Below, in pieces: positions 31,570-39,549 of a stretch of DNA of 41,468 nt. This DNA is from CAYHBO01 sp964354855 (lineage in GTDB: Bacteria > Babelota > Babeliae > Babelales > RVW-14), in contig CAYHBO010000010.1 in NCBI GenBank assembly GCA_964354855.1, forward strand, positions 1 to 41,468. The letters run 5' to 3'. How positions within the stretch are numbered: the stretch's first letter is position 1; every line of letters starts with the position of its first letter. The position numbers and the translations under genes are program-made. The notes under the pieces were generated by a model that saw only the letters and a program-made list of their open reading frames with translations, did not search any database and was not told the origin of the DNA.

Positions 31570-32700
31570 ATGGCAAAAAATAAAATATTTGATACATCAG
31601 AACTCTATCCTAAAACGCTTTTATTAGGCGTTTATACGCCCGACAATCGTTCCATTGATATGGAATATTATTTTGAGGAATTTTTAAGTCTTGTTGATAC
31701 GCTTGAACTTCCTTACGATGAAACGCTCTTTTTTAAAGTTCGTGACGTAGATAAAAATCACTTCTTTACTAAAGGTAAAATGCAGGAGGTTGTTGATTAC
31801 TGCGCCGAGCATAAAATCGAACAATTGGTTATCTCTGAAATTTTGAGTCCTAGTCAGGAAAAAAATCTTGAAGAAGCTGCTAATTGTACCGTGTTTGATC
31901 GTGAAAAACTGATTCTCGAGATTTTTAAAAAGTCAGCCAAAACATCCGAAGGAAAAATTCAGGTCGATATGGCTGAAATGGAGTACATGCGGTCACGATT
32001 GATGGGTAAAGGCAAAGACTATGCTCAACAGGCTGGGTACATCGGTGGTGTTGGTCCAGGGGAAACGCTGAAAGAAGAAGTTCGTCGGCATTTTGCAGAG
32101 AAAACACGACAAGCAAAAAAGAAATTAGAAACATTACAACGTTCTCGTCAGACACAACGTCATCGTCGTTTGGAAAGTAATATCCCATTAATTTGTATCA
32201 TCGGGTACACTAACGCAGGCAAGTCAAGCCTGCTCAATCAGTTAACTAAGAGTAATGTGTTGGCAGAAGATAAACTGTTCGCAACATTGGATGTTATTAC
32301 CCGTGAGTGGTACTTAACCCCGCAAGATAAAGTGTTGATTTCTGATACGGTTGGATTTATAAGTCGATTACCCCACAATTTGATTGAAGCATTTAAATCG
32401 ACGTTGGATGAGCTTACGTTTGCTGAGCTATTTGTTCATGTGATTGATGTGAGTAACCCATCATGGCGGAATCAAGTGGCCATTGTGCGTGATACAATCA
32501 AAGAGCTAGGTGTTGATAAAAAGCCAATGATCTATGCATTTAATAAAGTTGATAAGCTTGAACCGGCAGAACTTGAAACATTACAGGCCGATCTGGATCA
32601 ATTTACACCGCATGTGTTGATTTCAACGCTGTCTCGTGAAGGGGTGGCTGGGTTGATGCCATTGGTTGAAGACTATTTGTTGAGGAAGATAACTAAGTAA
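31570..32700 (+). CDS. hflX: Ribosome-associated GTPase HflX
   Basis: The 376-residue protein has the HflX N-terminal domain (KMQEVVDYCAEHKIEQLV), the glycine-rich GGVGPGET signature with a coiled coil behind it (about 160-200), and a G domain: G1 GYTNAGKSS, G3 DTVGF, G4 NKVDK. HflX splits stalled or hibernating 70S ribosomes after stress. The QVDMAEMEYMRSRL stretch is a variant of the usual QVELAQLxYxLPRL. AGAAGG SD supports the start. It lies 19 nt after the DJ-1 gene and is followed by a strong terminator. Confidence 0.95.
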   Translation: MAKNKIFDTSELYPKTLLLGVYTPDNRSIDMEYYFEEFLSLVDTLELPYDETLFFKVRDVDKNHFFTKGKMQEVVDYCAEHKIEQLVISEILSPSQEKNLEEAANCTVFDREKLILEIFKKSAKTSEGKIQVDMAEMEYMRSRLMGKGKDYAQQAGYIGGVGPGETLKEEVRRHFAEKTRQAKKKLETLQRSRQTQRHRRLESNIPLICIIGYTNAGKSSLLNQLTKSNVLAEDKLFATLDVITREWYLTPQDKVLISDTVGFISRLPHNLIEAFKSTLDELTFAELFVHVIDVSNPSWRNQVAIVRDTIKELGVDKKPMIYAFNKVDKLEPAELETLQADLDQFTPHVLISTLSREGVAGLMPLVEDYLLRKITK

Positions 32701-32717
32701 CGGCTGGTTACAGAACT

Positions 32718-32767
32718 AAAAGAAGACAGGGTATGGTGTTCTAAAGCATTATACCCTGTCTTCTTTT
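32718..32767 (+). terminator. Strong intrinsic terminator after hflX
   Basis: Arms 32718-32734 and 32751-32767 form a perfect 17-bp stem (AAAAGAAGACAGGGTAT) ending in TTCTTTT. It starts 18 nt past the hflX stop. Confidence 0.92.
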
Positions 32768-32799
32768 ATAAGCATCTGAAAACGCAGCTCCCTGAATCG

Positions 32800-32834
32800 T
32801 TGACAAGTAAGTTATCTTTCTTGATAAGATAACT
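32800..32834 (+). promoter_or_regulatory. Promoter with inverted repeat before the glycosyltransferase gene
   Basis: TTGACA (32800-32805) is followed 16-17 bp later by TGATAAG. AGTTATCTT (32810-32818) and AAGATAACT (32826-32834) are a perfect 9-bp inverted repeat across spacer and -10, so a repressor site is plausible. Confidence 0.55.
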
Positions 32835-32882
32835 GCAGGACGAGCTTTAGGATTACCAGGGGCGTGTAAAAAGGGGTGGAGA

Positions 32883-34184
32883 ATGTGTGTTATCTTACGG
32901 TTATTTTTTTGGCTAAGTTTTTTAGTTATTCCATTACAGATTTACGGTGATTCTGGAATCGATCTCTCATTCTCTCTTCCCGTTAAAAAATTTCCTGATG
33001 CTGTTTTTCCTATTCAATTTCCTGCCCCTGCATTTCCTGAGGCTATTTGTTCTGATGCTCCGGTTCTGGTGCCGGTTATCATGATTAAGAATGAAGAATC
33101 GGTTATTAAACAAACATTACAACCGTTTGTAGATGCTGGCGTTAAGCATCTTTTTGTGTTTGATACGGGATCGACGGATAAAACAGTTGCTATGGTTCAA
33201 GAGTTTTTTAACGAGCATCATCTTGATCAGGCGGTGTTGCGTGAAGAACCGTTTGTAGATTTTTCTACTTCGCGTAATCGTGCATTAGAACTAGCCGAAG
33301 AAGCGTTTCCGAAGGCGCGTTTAATGATCATGCTTGATGCTGAGTGGTATATTCAAAATGTTCAGGGGTTGGTTAAGTTTTGTGAAGATCATAAAGATGA
33401 TGATTCACACTGTTATTCGATACGCATTGTTTGTGATAATTTCTTGGATTATATTAATCATAGGCTTTTACGACCTGATGCTAAGATGCGATTTGTTGCT
33501 CCGGTACATGAGTACATACCGGTTAATGGGCGTAAAGTTGGTGATGTGCCGAGTAATATTTTTTTTGCATGGAATGCTAACGCAGTTGGTCGACAAAAAT
33601 CACATAAGCGCCTTACGTGGGATGCTGAAATATTGGAAAAAGAACTCAAAAAAAGTCCTGTTGATGGGCGTACGTTGTTTATGTTAGGTCAAACGTATCA
33701 TGGCTTAGGGAACATTGATAAATCGATAGAGTGCTACGAAAAGCGCGCAAACATGTATCTTGATAAAATCAATGAAGAAACGTTTAGCGCACAGTATCGC
33801 GTTGCTCAGTTGTATGAGAGCCAAGGAAAATGGGAAAAAGCTTCGCATTATTACATGTCTGCGTATTCATTGCGGCCTGATCGGGCTGAGCCATTAGTTG
33901 CTTTAGCGCGTTATTATCTTGTGAAAAAATTGTTTCCTGCTTCATATTTATTTGCTAAACAGGCGGTTGCTATTGAATATCCACAAGCGCCATGGATGAT
34001 TGATAAAAAAGCATATGATTTTGATCGTTATCGTGTTGCATCAATTGCTGCATGGGAAATGAATGATTATGTGGTGGGCGAAGATGCAGCTAGAAAAGCA
34101 TTAGAGGTTAGCCATAAGTATGGTTCTGACTCGTTGACTAGTGCCCAACAGGTGCTTGATTGTTATGTAACGCGTGCGCGTTGA
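32883..34184 (+). CDS. Exported glycosyltransferase family 2 protein with TPR domain
   Basis: The 433-residue protein has a signal peptide (MCVILRLFFWLSFLVIPLQIYG). A short GT2-like domain follows: VPVIMIKNEESVI (64-75), FDTGSTDKT (93-101), and MLDAEWY (150-156) in the DxD position. TPR-like helical pairs fill about 245-400 (DGRTLFMLGQTYHGLGNIDKSIECYEKR). The layout resembles SunS/WaaE-type transferases with TPRs. Sugar-nucleotide enzymes with a cleavable signal are unusual, because the donor is cytosolic; the protein may act in the host or as a binding protein. SD AAGGGG is upstream; it is the first gene after the terminator. Confidence 0.75.
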   Translation: MCVILRLFFWLSFLVIPLQIYGDSGIDLSFSLPVKKFPDAVFPIQFPAPAFPEAICSDAPVLVPVIMIKNEESVIKQTLQPFVDAGVKHLFVFDTGSTDKTVAMVQEFFNEHHLDQAVLREEPFVDFSTSRNRALELAEEAFPKARLMIMLDAEWYIQNVQGLVKFCEDHKDDDSHCYSIRIVCDNFLDYINHRLLRPDAKMRFVAPVHEYIPVNGRKVGDVPSNIFFAWNANAVGRQKSHKRLTWDAEILEKELKKSPVDGRTLFMLGQTYHGLGNIDKSIECYEKRANMYLDKINEETFSAQYRVAQLYESQGKWEKASHYYMSAYSLRPDRAEPLVALARYYLVKKLFPASYLFAKQAVAIEYPQAPWMIDKKAYDFDRYRVASIAAWEMNDYVVGEDAARKALEVSHKYGSDSLTSAQQVLDCYVTRAR

Positions 34185-34203
34185 TTTTAGAAAGGGACGT
34201 ACG

Positions 34204-35223
34204 ATGAAAATGCGTATCGCGATTAATGGTTTTGGACGTATCGGACGAGCGTTTCTTCGCTCGGTGTTGTTAGACTCACAGGCAGCAAGTAAGATAGAAA
34301 TTATTGCCATTAACGAAGGTCCGTCACACGCTCAACAGATTGATGTGCTATTCAAATATGATTCAGTGATGGGTGAATTTCCTGGTGATGTCAGGTCTGA
34401 TGGCAAGGTGCTCACGATCGGTTCAATTAACATTAATTTATATGCGTCAGCTGATCCAGCAGCATTACCATGGAAAGCATTAGGTATAGATTGGGTAATT
34501 GAAGCATCAGGTTTTTTTACAACACATGAAAAAGCGTCGTTACATCTTAATGCGGGAGCAAAAAAAGTATTGATTACGGCTCCTTCAAGAAACGCTGACT
34601 GTATCGTTGTTCCCGGGGTTAATAATGATGCGTACAATGTCGATCGTCATAATATTGTGTCGTTGGCTAGTTGTACAACTAACTGTTTTGCTGCCGTACT
34701 TAAGGTTCTGTGTGAGCAGGTAACCGTACAGCAGGGCATGATGACGACGGTGCATGCGTATACCAACACCCAAGCATTGCTTGATGTAGCTGATGATGAT
34801 CCACGCAAATCACGTGCAGCTGCGTTGAATATTATTCCTACGAAAACAGGAGCGCGCGATATTATCACTAAAATTTTTCCACAACTTGATGGTAAACTTG
34901 AATCTATGGCTTTGCGGGTACCGGTTCCAGATGTGTCATTTATCGATTTTACGTTTACCACAAAAGAATTATTAACGGCGGAACAGTTGAATGAATTTTT
35001 TCGTAAAGCTTCAGGATCTTCAATGCGCGGTGTACTTGCATACAGCGATAAACCCTTGGTTTCATCGGACTATCTGGGGAATGCTCATGCAGCTATTGTT
35101 GATGGGTTACTTACTAAAAGCAATGGTTCTATGAGTAAGGTTTGTGCGTGGTATGACAATGAGTTTGGTTATTCTTCTCGAATTAAGGATTTTTTGCTTC
35201 ACAATACTCTAAAGATTGCTTAG
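34204..35223 (+). CDS. gap: Glyceraldehyde-3-phosphate dehydrogenase
   Basis: The 339-residue enzyme has INGFGRIGRAFLRS at the NAD fold, catalytic SLASCTTN with Cys157, the HAYTNTQ region with His184, RAAALNIIPT, and WYDNEFGYS near the end. Every motif of glycolytic GAPDH is intact. It oxidises glyceraldehyde 3-phosphate to 1,3-bisphosphoglycerate. ATG 34204 follows AAAGGGA; the frame extends upstream to overlap the previous gene but without similarity. It shows that at least part of lower glycolysis is kept. NAD preference is likely, though the usual IND acid is INE here. Confidence 0.95.
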   Translation: MKMRIAINGFGRIGRAFLRSVLLDSQAASKIEIIAINEGPSHAQQIDVLFKYDSVMGEFPGDVRSDGKVLTIGSININLYASADPAALPWKALGIDWVIEASGFFTTHEKASLHLNAGAKKVLITAPSRNADCIVVPGVNNDAYNVDRHNIVSLASCTTNCFAAVLKVLCEQVTVQQGMMTTVHAYTNTQALLDVADDDPRKSRAAALNIIPTKTGARDIITKIFPQLDGKLESMALRVPVPDVSFIDFTFTTKELLTAEQLNEFFRKASGSSMRGVLAYSDKPLVSSDYLGNAHAAIVDGLLTKSNGSMSKVCAWYDNEFGYSSRIKDFLLHNTLKIA

Positions 35224-35254
35224 ACTGTCCTTCATAATTCTTAACGTAAAAGGC

Positions 35255-35330
35255 GGGCCCATAGCTCAGGGGTTAGAGCAGTCGGCTCATAACCGAAAGG
35301 TCCCAGGTTCAATCCCTGGTGGGCCCACCA
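35255..35330 (+). tRNA. tRNA with CAU anticodon, Ile2 or elongator Met
   Basis: A 76-nt cloverleaf with acceptor GGGCCCA/TGGGCCC, D-arm GCTC/GAGC, anticodon loop CTCATAA (CAT), T-arm CCAGG/CCTGG and encoded CCA. Acceptor bases C4 and C5 match the features used by the lysidine enzyme TilS in E. coli, so tRNA-Ile2 is favoured over Met; the call is open. The first anticodon-stem pair is a G-A mismatch. Confidence 0.9.
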
Positions 35331-35366
35331 CTCACATCCACACTTTCCTAATCTACGGGGAGAACC

Positions 35367-36098
35367 ATGGTAGGAAAAATTCTCTGGCAACAACTTAAGT
35401 TTCTCGCGGAATGTGATGAAGCCATCATCGAAACGCAGAAAAATATCGAAATACTAAAAGACGAACAGGATACAAAGCTTTATGCGGTAGAGGATCTTGA
35501 AGAAGAGATTTTTGAGAAAAAACAGCTTGAACATGAAGGCAAAAAAAATGTTGCATTACAAGAGCTGTATGCAAAAGAGCTTGCAGATCGTGAAGATGCT
35601 TTGCGACAAAAGATGAAGGCCGTTACGCATAAGAAAGAGCTTGATGCTCTTGAGCGAGAAATGAGCGATCTTGCACGAAAACAAGAAGTTCATGATGTTG
35701 TTTTGATGAAGGCATGGAGTAATCGTGATCTTCTCCTTAAGCAGCTTGATAGTCAAAAAAAGGTTTTAGAAGAGCAAGCGCAGGAAGTAAAAAACAATGC
35801 TGCTGCTTATGAAGATCAAATTGAAGTGCTGACAAAAAAATTACAAGAACAGAATGATCATCGCAAGAAGATGCTTCAGGGCCTTGATGCTGAATGGCGT
35901 AAGCGTTATGAACGCATAAAGAATACGGTTAAAGATCCGATTGTGGCTCTCGTACAAAATTCTTGTGGCGCTTGTTTTTATCTTGTAGCATCCAAAGATC
36001 TTGTTGAGTTGAAAAAAAGTCATATTATTATTTGTCGTAACTGCTATCGATTTATTTATTATGAAGAAGTTGCTCCAGCACCGTTACTCGTTCCATAA
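35367..36098 (+). CDS. Coiled-coil zinc-ribbon protein (CT398-like)
   Basis: The 243-residue protein is a long coiled coil (about 15-180, many Glu/Lys heptads) ending in a C4 zinc ribbon: CGAC (about 200-203) and CRNC (about 225-228). This is the plan of the CT398/HP0958-type (zf-RING_7) family, found in Chlamydia, Helicobacter and others, with suggested roles in nucleic-acid binding and secretion or flagellar gene control. The start has GGGAG close upstream. RNase HI follows after 4 nt, so they are co-expressed. Confidence 0.85.
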   Translation: MVGKILWQQLKFLAECDEAIIETQKNIEILKDEQDTKLYAVEDLEEEIFEKKQLEHEGKKNVALQELYAKELADREDALRQKMKAVTHKKELDALEREMSDLARKQEVHDVVLMKAWSNRDLLLKQLDSQKKVLEEQAQEVKNNAAAYEDQIEVLTKKLQEQNDHRKKMLQGLDAEWRKRYERIKNTVKDPIVALVQNSCGACFYLVASKDLVELKKSHIIICRNCYRFIYYEEVAPAPLLVP

Positions 36099-36102
36099 CG
36101 TT

Positions 36103-36642
36103 ATGAGTAATCGTGATACTGGTCAGCTAGCGCTGTTTGATTCTCCTATAAAAAAAATAGAAAAAGCGTCTACATGGGTTATTCATGTAGACGGTGCTTC
36201 ACGTGGTAACCCTGGACCATCCGGTGCAGGGATTTATATTTATGATAAAACAGCGGCAAAAGCCTTGGCAAAAGAAGGCTTTTATTTGGGAACTAAAACC
36301 AATAATCAAGCTGAATATCTGGCCTTAGCGCTAGCCGTAATCTTATTACAACAACTGCTAGCTCAGCATCAGGCGCCGATTGAAACTGTACAAATCATTT
36401 CTGACTCAGAGTTATTGATCAAACAGATGCAAGGCCATTACCGCGTTAAAAACGCGGCACTCTTAGAAATTAAACTAGTTGCAGAACGACTTCTGCGTTC
36501 GGTTCCGCACAGCTTTAAGCATGTGTTGCGTGAACACAATAAAATTGCTGATCAGTTAGCAAACCAAGGCGTTGACCTTAAAAAGAAGGTTCCAATGCTT
36601 GTTCGGGAAGAATTAAAAAGTATTAACCTTTCATTACCATAA
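36103..36642 (+). CDS. rnhA: Ribonuclease HI
   Basis: The 179-residue protein, starting MSNRDTGQLALF, has the RNase H fold with catalytic Asp30 (HVDGASRGN), Glu71 (NNQAEYLAL), Asp101 (ISDSELL) and Asp150 (KIADQLAN). A short LALFDSP segment before the fold is typical of the RnhA-like branch found next to zinc-ribbon genes. It removes RNA from RNA-DNA hybrids. No SD precedes ATG 36103, 5 nt after the zinc-ribbon gene, so translational coupling is likely. A longer in-frame start at 36061 overlaps the previous gene and is less likely. Confidence 0.93.
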   Translation: MSNRDTGQLALFDSPIKKIEKASTWVIHVDGASRGNPGPSGAGIYIYDKTAAKALAKEGFYLGTKTNNQAEYLALALAVILLQQLLAQHQAPIETVQIISDSELLIKQMQGHYRVKNAALLEIKLVAERLLRSVPHSFKHVLREHNKIADQLANQGVDLKKKVPMLVREELKSINLSLP

Positions 36643-36652
36643 GAGTTGATTC

Positions 36653-37966
36653 ATGCGTTATTTGTTTATGTTACTTCTAGCTGTTGTTTTTTTTATGGCT
36701 CCGTCAGTTGTTGTTGCTCACCAGAAAAATACGAAGAAACATTCAGCAAAAAAGCAGGTTGTTAAAAAACCTGTTGTGAAGAAAGCTCTTGAGCTTAACG
36801 AACAGCCTGAAGATATTACGCCATACCTTGTCAGTAACATTTACATTAAAGTGCTGCTTCATGAACAAAGTTCAATTCCGTTAGATAATTTGTTTATCGA
36901 TTCTCCTGAAGGATTTGTTTTAGAAAATCCTATTCAAAATGGTACCAAAGGTGTGTGGAAAGCAGAACGTATTAATCTTGCCGTGAAAGACAATGTGCTT
37001 TATGTTCAGTGTAAAGATAATCAATTTCGGCGTGTAAAACATAATAATCTGATCGTATCCCCGACTAAAGATATCATTCATCTTAATAAAAAATCGTATC
37101 ACGGGAAGCTCAATATTCGCATTGATAAAAGCCAACAGAAACTTTTAATCATTAATCGCTTGAACTTAGATGATTACATTTATTCGGTGTTGCGTAATGA
37201 AATGCTTTCTTACTGGCCGTTAGAAGTGCAAAAAGTACAGGCGGTTGCCTCACGAACTTATGCATTACATCATATGCGTCATATCAGAAGTCGTACGCCG
37301 AATAGTTTGTATGATATTAAAAATACCAATATCCATCAGGTTTATGGCGGGTCTCATGAGTGTAAGCATTTGCGTAAAGCGGTGAATGAAACTCATAATC
37401 TTATTCTTACTTACAATAACAATATTGCGCTTACCATGTTTGATATCTGTTGTGGTGGCGTTGTTCCTGAAAAAATGGCTATCAGAGATGATGATAAACC
37501 ATATCTGTTCCGCTCAAATCAATGTACGTATTGTAAAGATAGTTCTTCATACATCTGGAAGTCATCCTATCGAACCGATGACATTCTCTCAGCGCTGCAG
37601 CAATATTCCTGTAAGCCACGCGAGTGTGCTAAAATGGGGAAAATCATGGATGTTGTGATTACCTCAAAAGATCGAGCAGGGATTGCGAAAAAAATTGCTT
37701 TTATAGGGTCTAAGAAAAAAGTAGAATTTACGATAAAAGATTTTAAGCGTTGTTTATCTTGTGCCTCACTTGATGTGCCAAAAAGCTATAGCTTTACGGC
37801 TGAAAAAGATGGTGGGAAGATTAAACTTGTTGGTCGTGGTTATGGGCATAACATTGGGCTTTGCCAAGTGGGTGCGCGTGAATTAGTTCGTCGTGGTTGG
37901 GATTATAAAGAAATCCTTGCATTCTATTATCCAGAAACAAATCTTGCCCGTCTAAAATGCGATTAA
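36653..37966 (+). CDS. SpoIID/LytB-domain exported protein
   Basis: The 437-residue protein has a signal peptide (about 1-22) and a Lys-rich linker. The SpoIID/LytB domain follows, with LNLDDYIYSVLRNEM, VQKVQAVASRTYAL (the catalytic-type AxAaRTYA), FDICCGGV, and GRGYGHNIGLCQVGARELVRRGWDYKEIL in two halves. SpoIID is a lytic transglycosylase that trims glycan strands lacking stem peptides. The domain is best known in endospore formers but also occurs in Gram-negatives and chlamydia-like lineages. Eight or more cysteines in the domain suggest disulfides or a metal site. It is 10 nt after rnhA. Confidence 0.88.
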   Translation: MRYLFMLLLAVVFFMAPSVVVAHQKNTKKHSAKKQVVKKPVVKKALELNEQPEDITPYLVSNIYIKVLLHEQSSIPLDNLFIDSPEGFVLENPIQNGTKGVWKAERINLAVKDNVLYVQCKDNQFRRVKHNNLIVSPTKDIIHLNKKSYHGKLNIRIDKSQQKLLIINRLNLDDYIYSVLRNEMLSYWPLEVQKVQAVASRTYALHHMRHIRSRTPNSLYDIKNTNIHQVYGGSHECKHLRKAVNETHNLILTYNNNIALTMFDICCGGVVPEKMAIRDDDKPYLFRSNQCTYCKDSSSYIWKSSYRTDDILSALQQYSCKPRECAKMGKIMDVVITSKDRAGIAKKIAFIGSKKKVEFTIKDFKRCLSCASLDVPKSYSFTAEKDGGKIKLVGRGYGHNIGLCQVGARELVRRGWDYKEILAFYYPETNLARLKCD

Positions 37967-38045
37967 AGAACGGTTGCATATTCCTATATTCCTGCTATAT
38001 TTCTAACCCTTTTCGTTGGATAAATCAGGTGTTTATAGAAAGTTA

Positions 38046-38627
38046 ATGATGAAAATAAAAAAGATAGTTATAGCGGGTTTAGTTGGATTGATAGCTATTT
38101 CTCAGCAAAGTCCTGCAATGTATTTTGAAGAGGAGCCTACAGCCTTACGATCAAGCAAGTTATTTGAACAATCATTTGAGACGATTGATGGTGTTGAGAG
38201 GTTGATGCGTCATTTGCAATCTTGTAAAACTCGGGACCGTGAAGACTATTTTGACGTTTTAGATCAATTTATCGATTATGAAAGAATGATCATAGATTTA
38301 TGGTTCTTTTTAGAAAAAGCACATAATCTTGATCAGGAAACATTGGATAAAGAAGTGCAAGCATTAAAGGCACCGACTAAGATCTATTTAGCTCGAGAAG
38401 CGTTAAATGTTTTATTTCTGGCAAAAAGTACTGCTGAGGCTAAGGCAGTTATTCAAGAAATTAATGTATTTAGAGAAACTGAATCACAAAAATTTAATTT
38501 TATGTGTGCTTTCTTGAAAATTTCCAAAGAAAAGTGCTTTTCGCAATGGTGGCCAGCCATAGAAGAGTATTTGCATTCGCCTCAGAGCCCTCATTCTCCT
38601 GGGCTGAGCGATCAAGGTAATCCTTAG
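38046..38627 (+). CDS. Secreted helical protein, paralogue of the next gene
   Basis: The 193-residue protein has a signal peptide (MMKIKKIVIAGLVGLIAISQQSPA, cut before MYF) and an all-helical body. Its section DLWFFLEKAHNLDQETL, then LAREALNVL, then QKFNFMCAFLKISKE matches the protein at 38769 closely (DVWFFLEKSHFLDEEAL, LAREALEAL, QKFNFICAFFKASKD). The tail is Ser/Pro-rich. No family was recognised. ATG 38046 or 38049 follows AGAAAG. It is the first of a run of five secreted proteins on this strand, probably lineage-specific and exported. Confidence 0.72.
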   Translation: MMKIKKIVIAGLVGLIAISQQSPAMYFEEEPTALRSSKLFEQSFETIDGVERLMRHLQSCKTRDREDYFDVLDQFIDYERMIIDLWFFLEKAHNLDQETLDKEVQALKAPTKIYLAREALNVLFLAKSTAEAKAVIQEINVFRETESQKFNFMCAFLKISKEKCFSQWWPAIEEYLHSPQSPHSPGLSDQGNP

Positions 38628-38701
38628 TCCTAACTCTTTTCCAACGAATTATTTAGTTTTTTTGTTATTTTTTAACTTTTTCACCGGTATTTTAAAAAAT
38701 A

Positions 38702-38729
38702 TTGCAGATATGAAATTTAATGGTAAAAT
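38702..38729 (+). promoter_or_regulatory. Possible promoter for the second secreted protein
   Basis: TTGCAG (38702-38707) and an extended -10, TGGTAAAAT (hexamer 38724-38729), with a 16-bp spacer, about 40 nt before the ATG at 38769. Confidence 0.4.
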
Positions 38730-38768
38730 TGTTAATCAATTAGCATTTTATTATCTAGGGAGATTTTT

Positions 38769-39518
38769 ATGAAAGTTAGTCGAATCTTTAACATTATACT
38801 CGCCTTTATGCTCTCCAGCTTTGTGTTGGTTTATGGGATTACTTTGCCTTCACGTATGAATGCTCAAACTGCGCATACTTTTATGCAAGCTCATCTTAGT
38901 GAATTAACAGGTAAGCAGATTGCTGAGTGTTTAAAGGCACTTGAATCAGAAAATACATTACATGCTAAGGGGTGTGAAATGTTAGATGGTATGCAAGAGG
39001 CTAATCAGAGATATTTTGATTATGTAAATACTGAGTCTGAAGAAGAAGACGAAGCCGAAGTTTTTATAGATGAAGGTGCTTTTCAGACGATTGGTGGCTT
39101 AGCAGATCAGATGACTCAGCTTACAACCTTGAAAAATAGTGATGCTGAAAGTTACTTAGACGTTATAGCTAGAGTTTCAACGAGTATTCGAAGAGTAATA
39201 GACGTATGGTTTTTTCTAGAAAAATCGCATTTTCTTGATGAAGAAGCTCTTAAAGAAGCATTGGAAAATTTAAAATCTCGTACCACTGCTTCTTTAGCTC
39301 GTGAAGCGTTAGAGGCGTTATCAATAATTAAAAAGGCTTGTGACATTGCGTCTGTTTTTCAGGTGCTTAATGTGTTCCGTTCTGAAATACAAAAATTTAA
39401 TTTTATTTGTGCTTTTTTTAAAGCCTCTAAAGATGTTCATTTGGTGCGATTATGGCGAGGAACAGAACATTATTTAGGAGATTTACTAACAAGAAAATCT
39501 TTGATGAATCAGAATTAA
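38769..39518 (+). CDS. Secreted helical protein with acidic linker
   Basis: The 249-residue protein has a signal peptide (about 1-24) and an N-terminal helical module (HLSELTGKQIAECLKALESEN). An acidic linker follows (ESEEEDEAEVFIDEGAF, about 89-106), and then the C-terminal domain shared with the protein at 38046. The N-terminal module resembles repeats in the next genes, with LS/LP-x5-L-x2-L-x-LE and a following YFDY/YLD. SD AGGGAG. Function is unknown. The module plus paralogous domain looks like family diversification by shuffling. Confidence 0.72.
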   Translation: MKVSRIFNIILAFMLSSFVLVYGITLPSRMNAQTAHTFMQAHLSELTGKQIAECLKALESENTLHAKGCEMLDGMQEANQRYFDYVNTESEEEDEAEVFIDEGAFQTIGGLADQMTQLTTLKNSDAESYLDVIARVSTSIRRVIDVWFFLEKSHFLDEEALKEALENLKSRTTASLAREALEALSIIKKACDIASVFQVLNVFRSEIQKFNFICAFFKASKDVHLVRLWRGTEHYLGDLLTRKSLMNQN

Positions 39519-39549
39519 TTATAATCTTAAAAACAATGGAGGTTTTACT

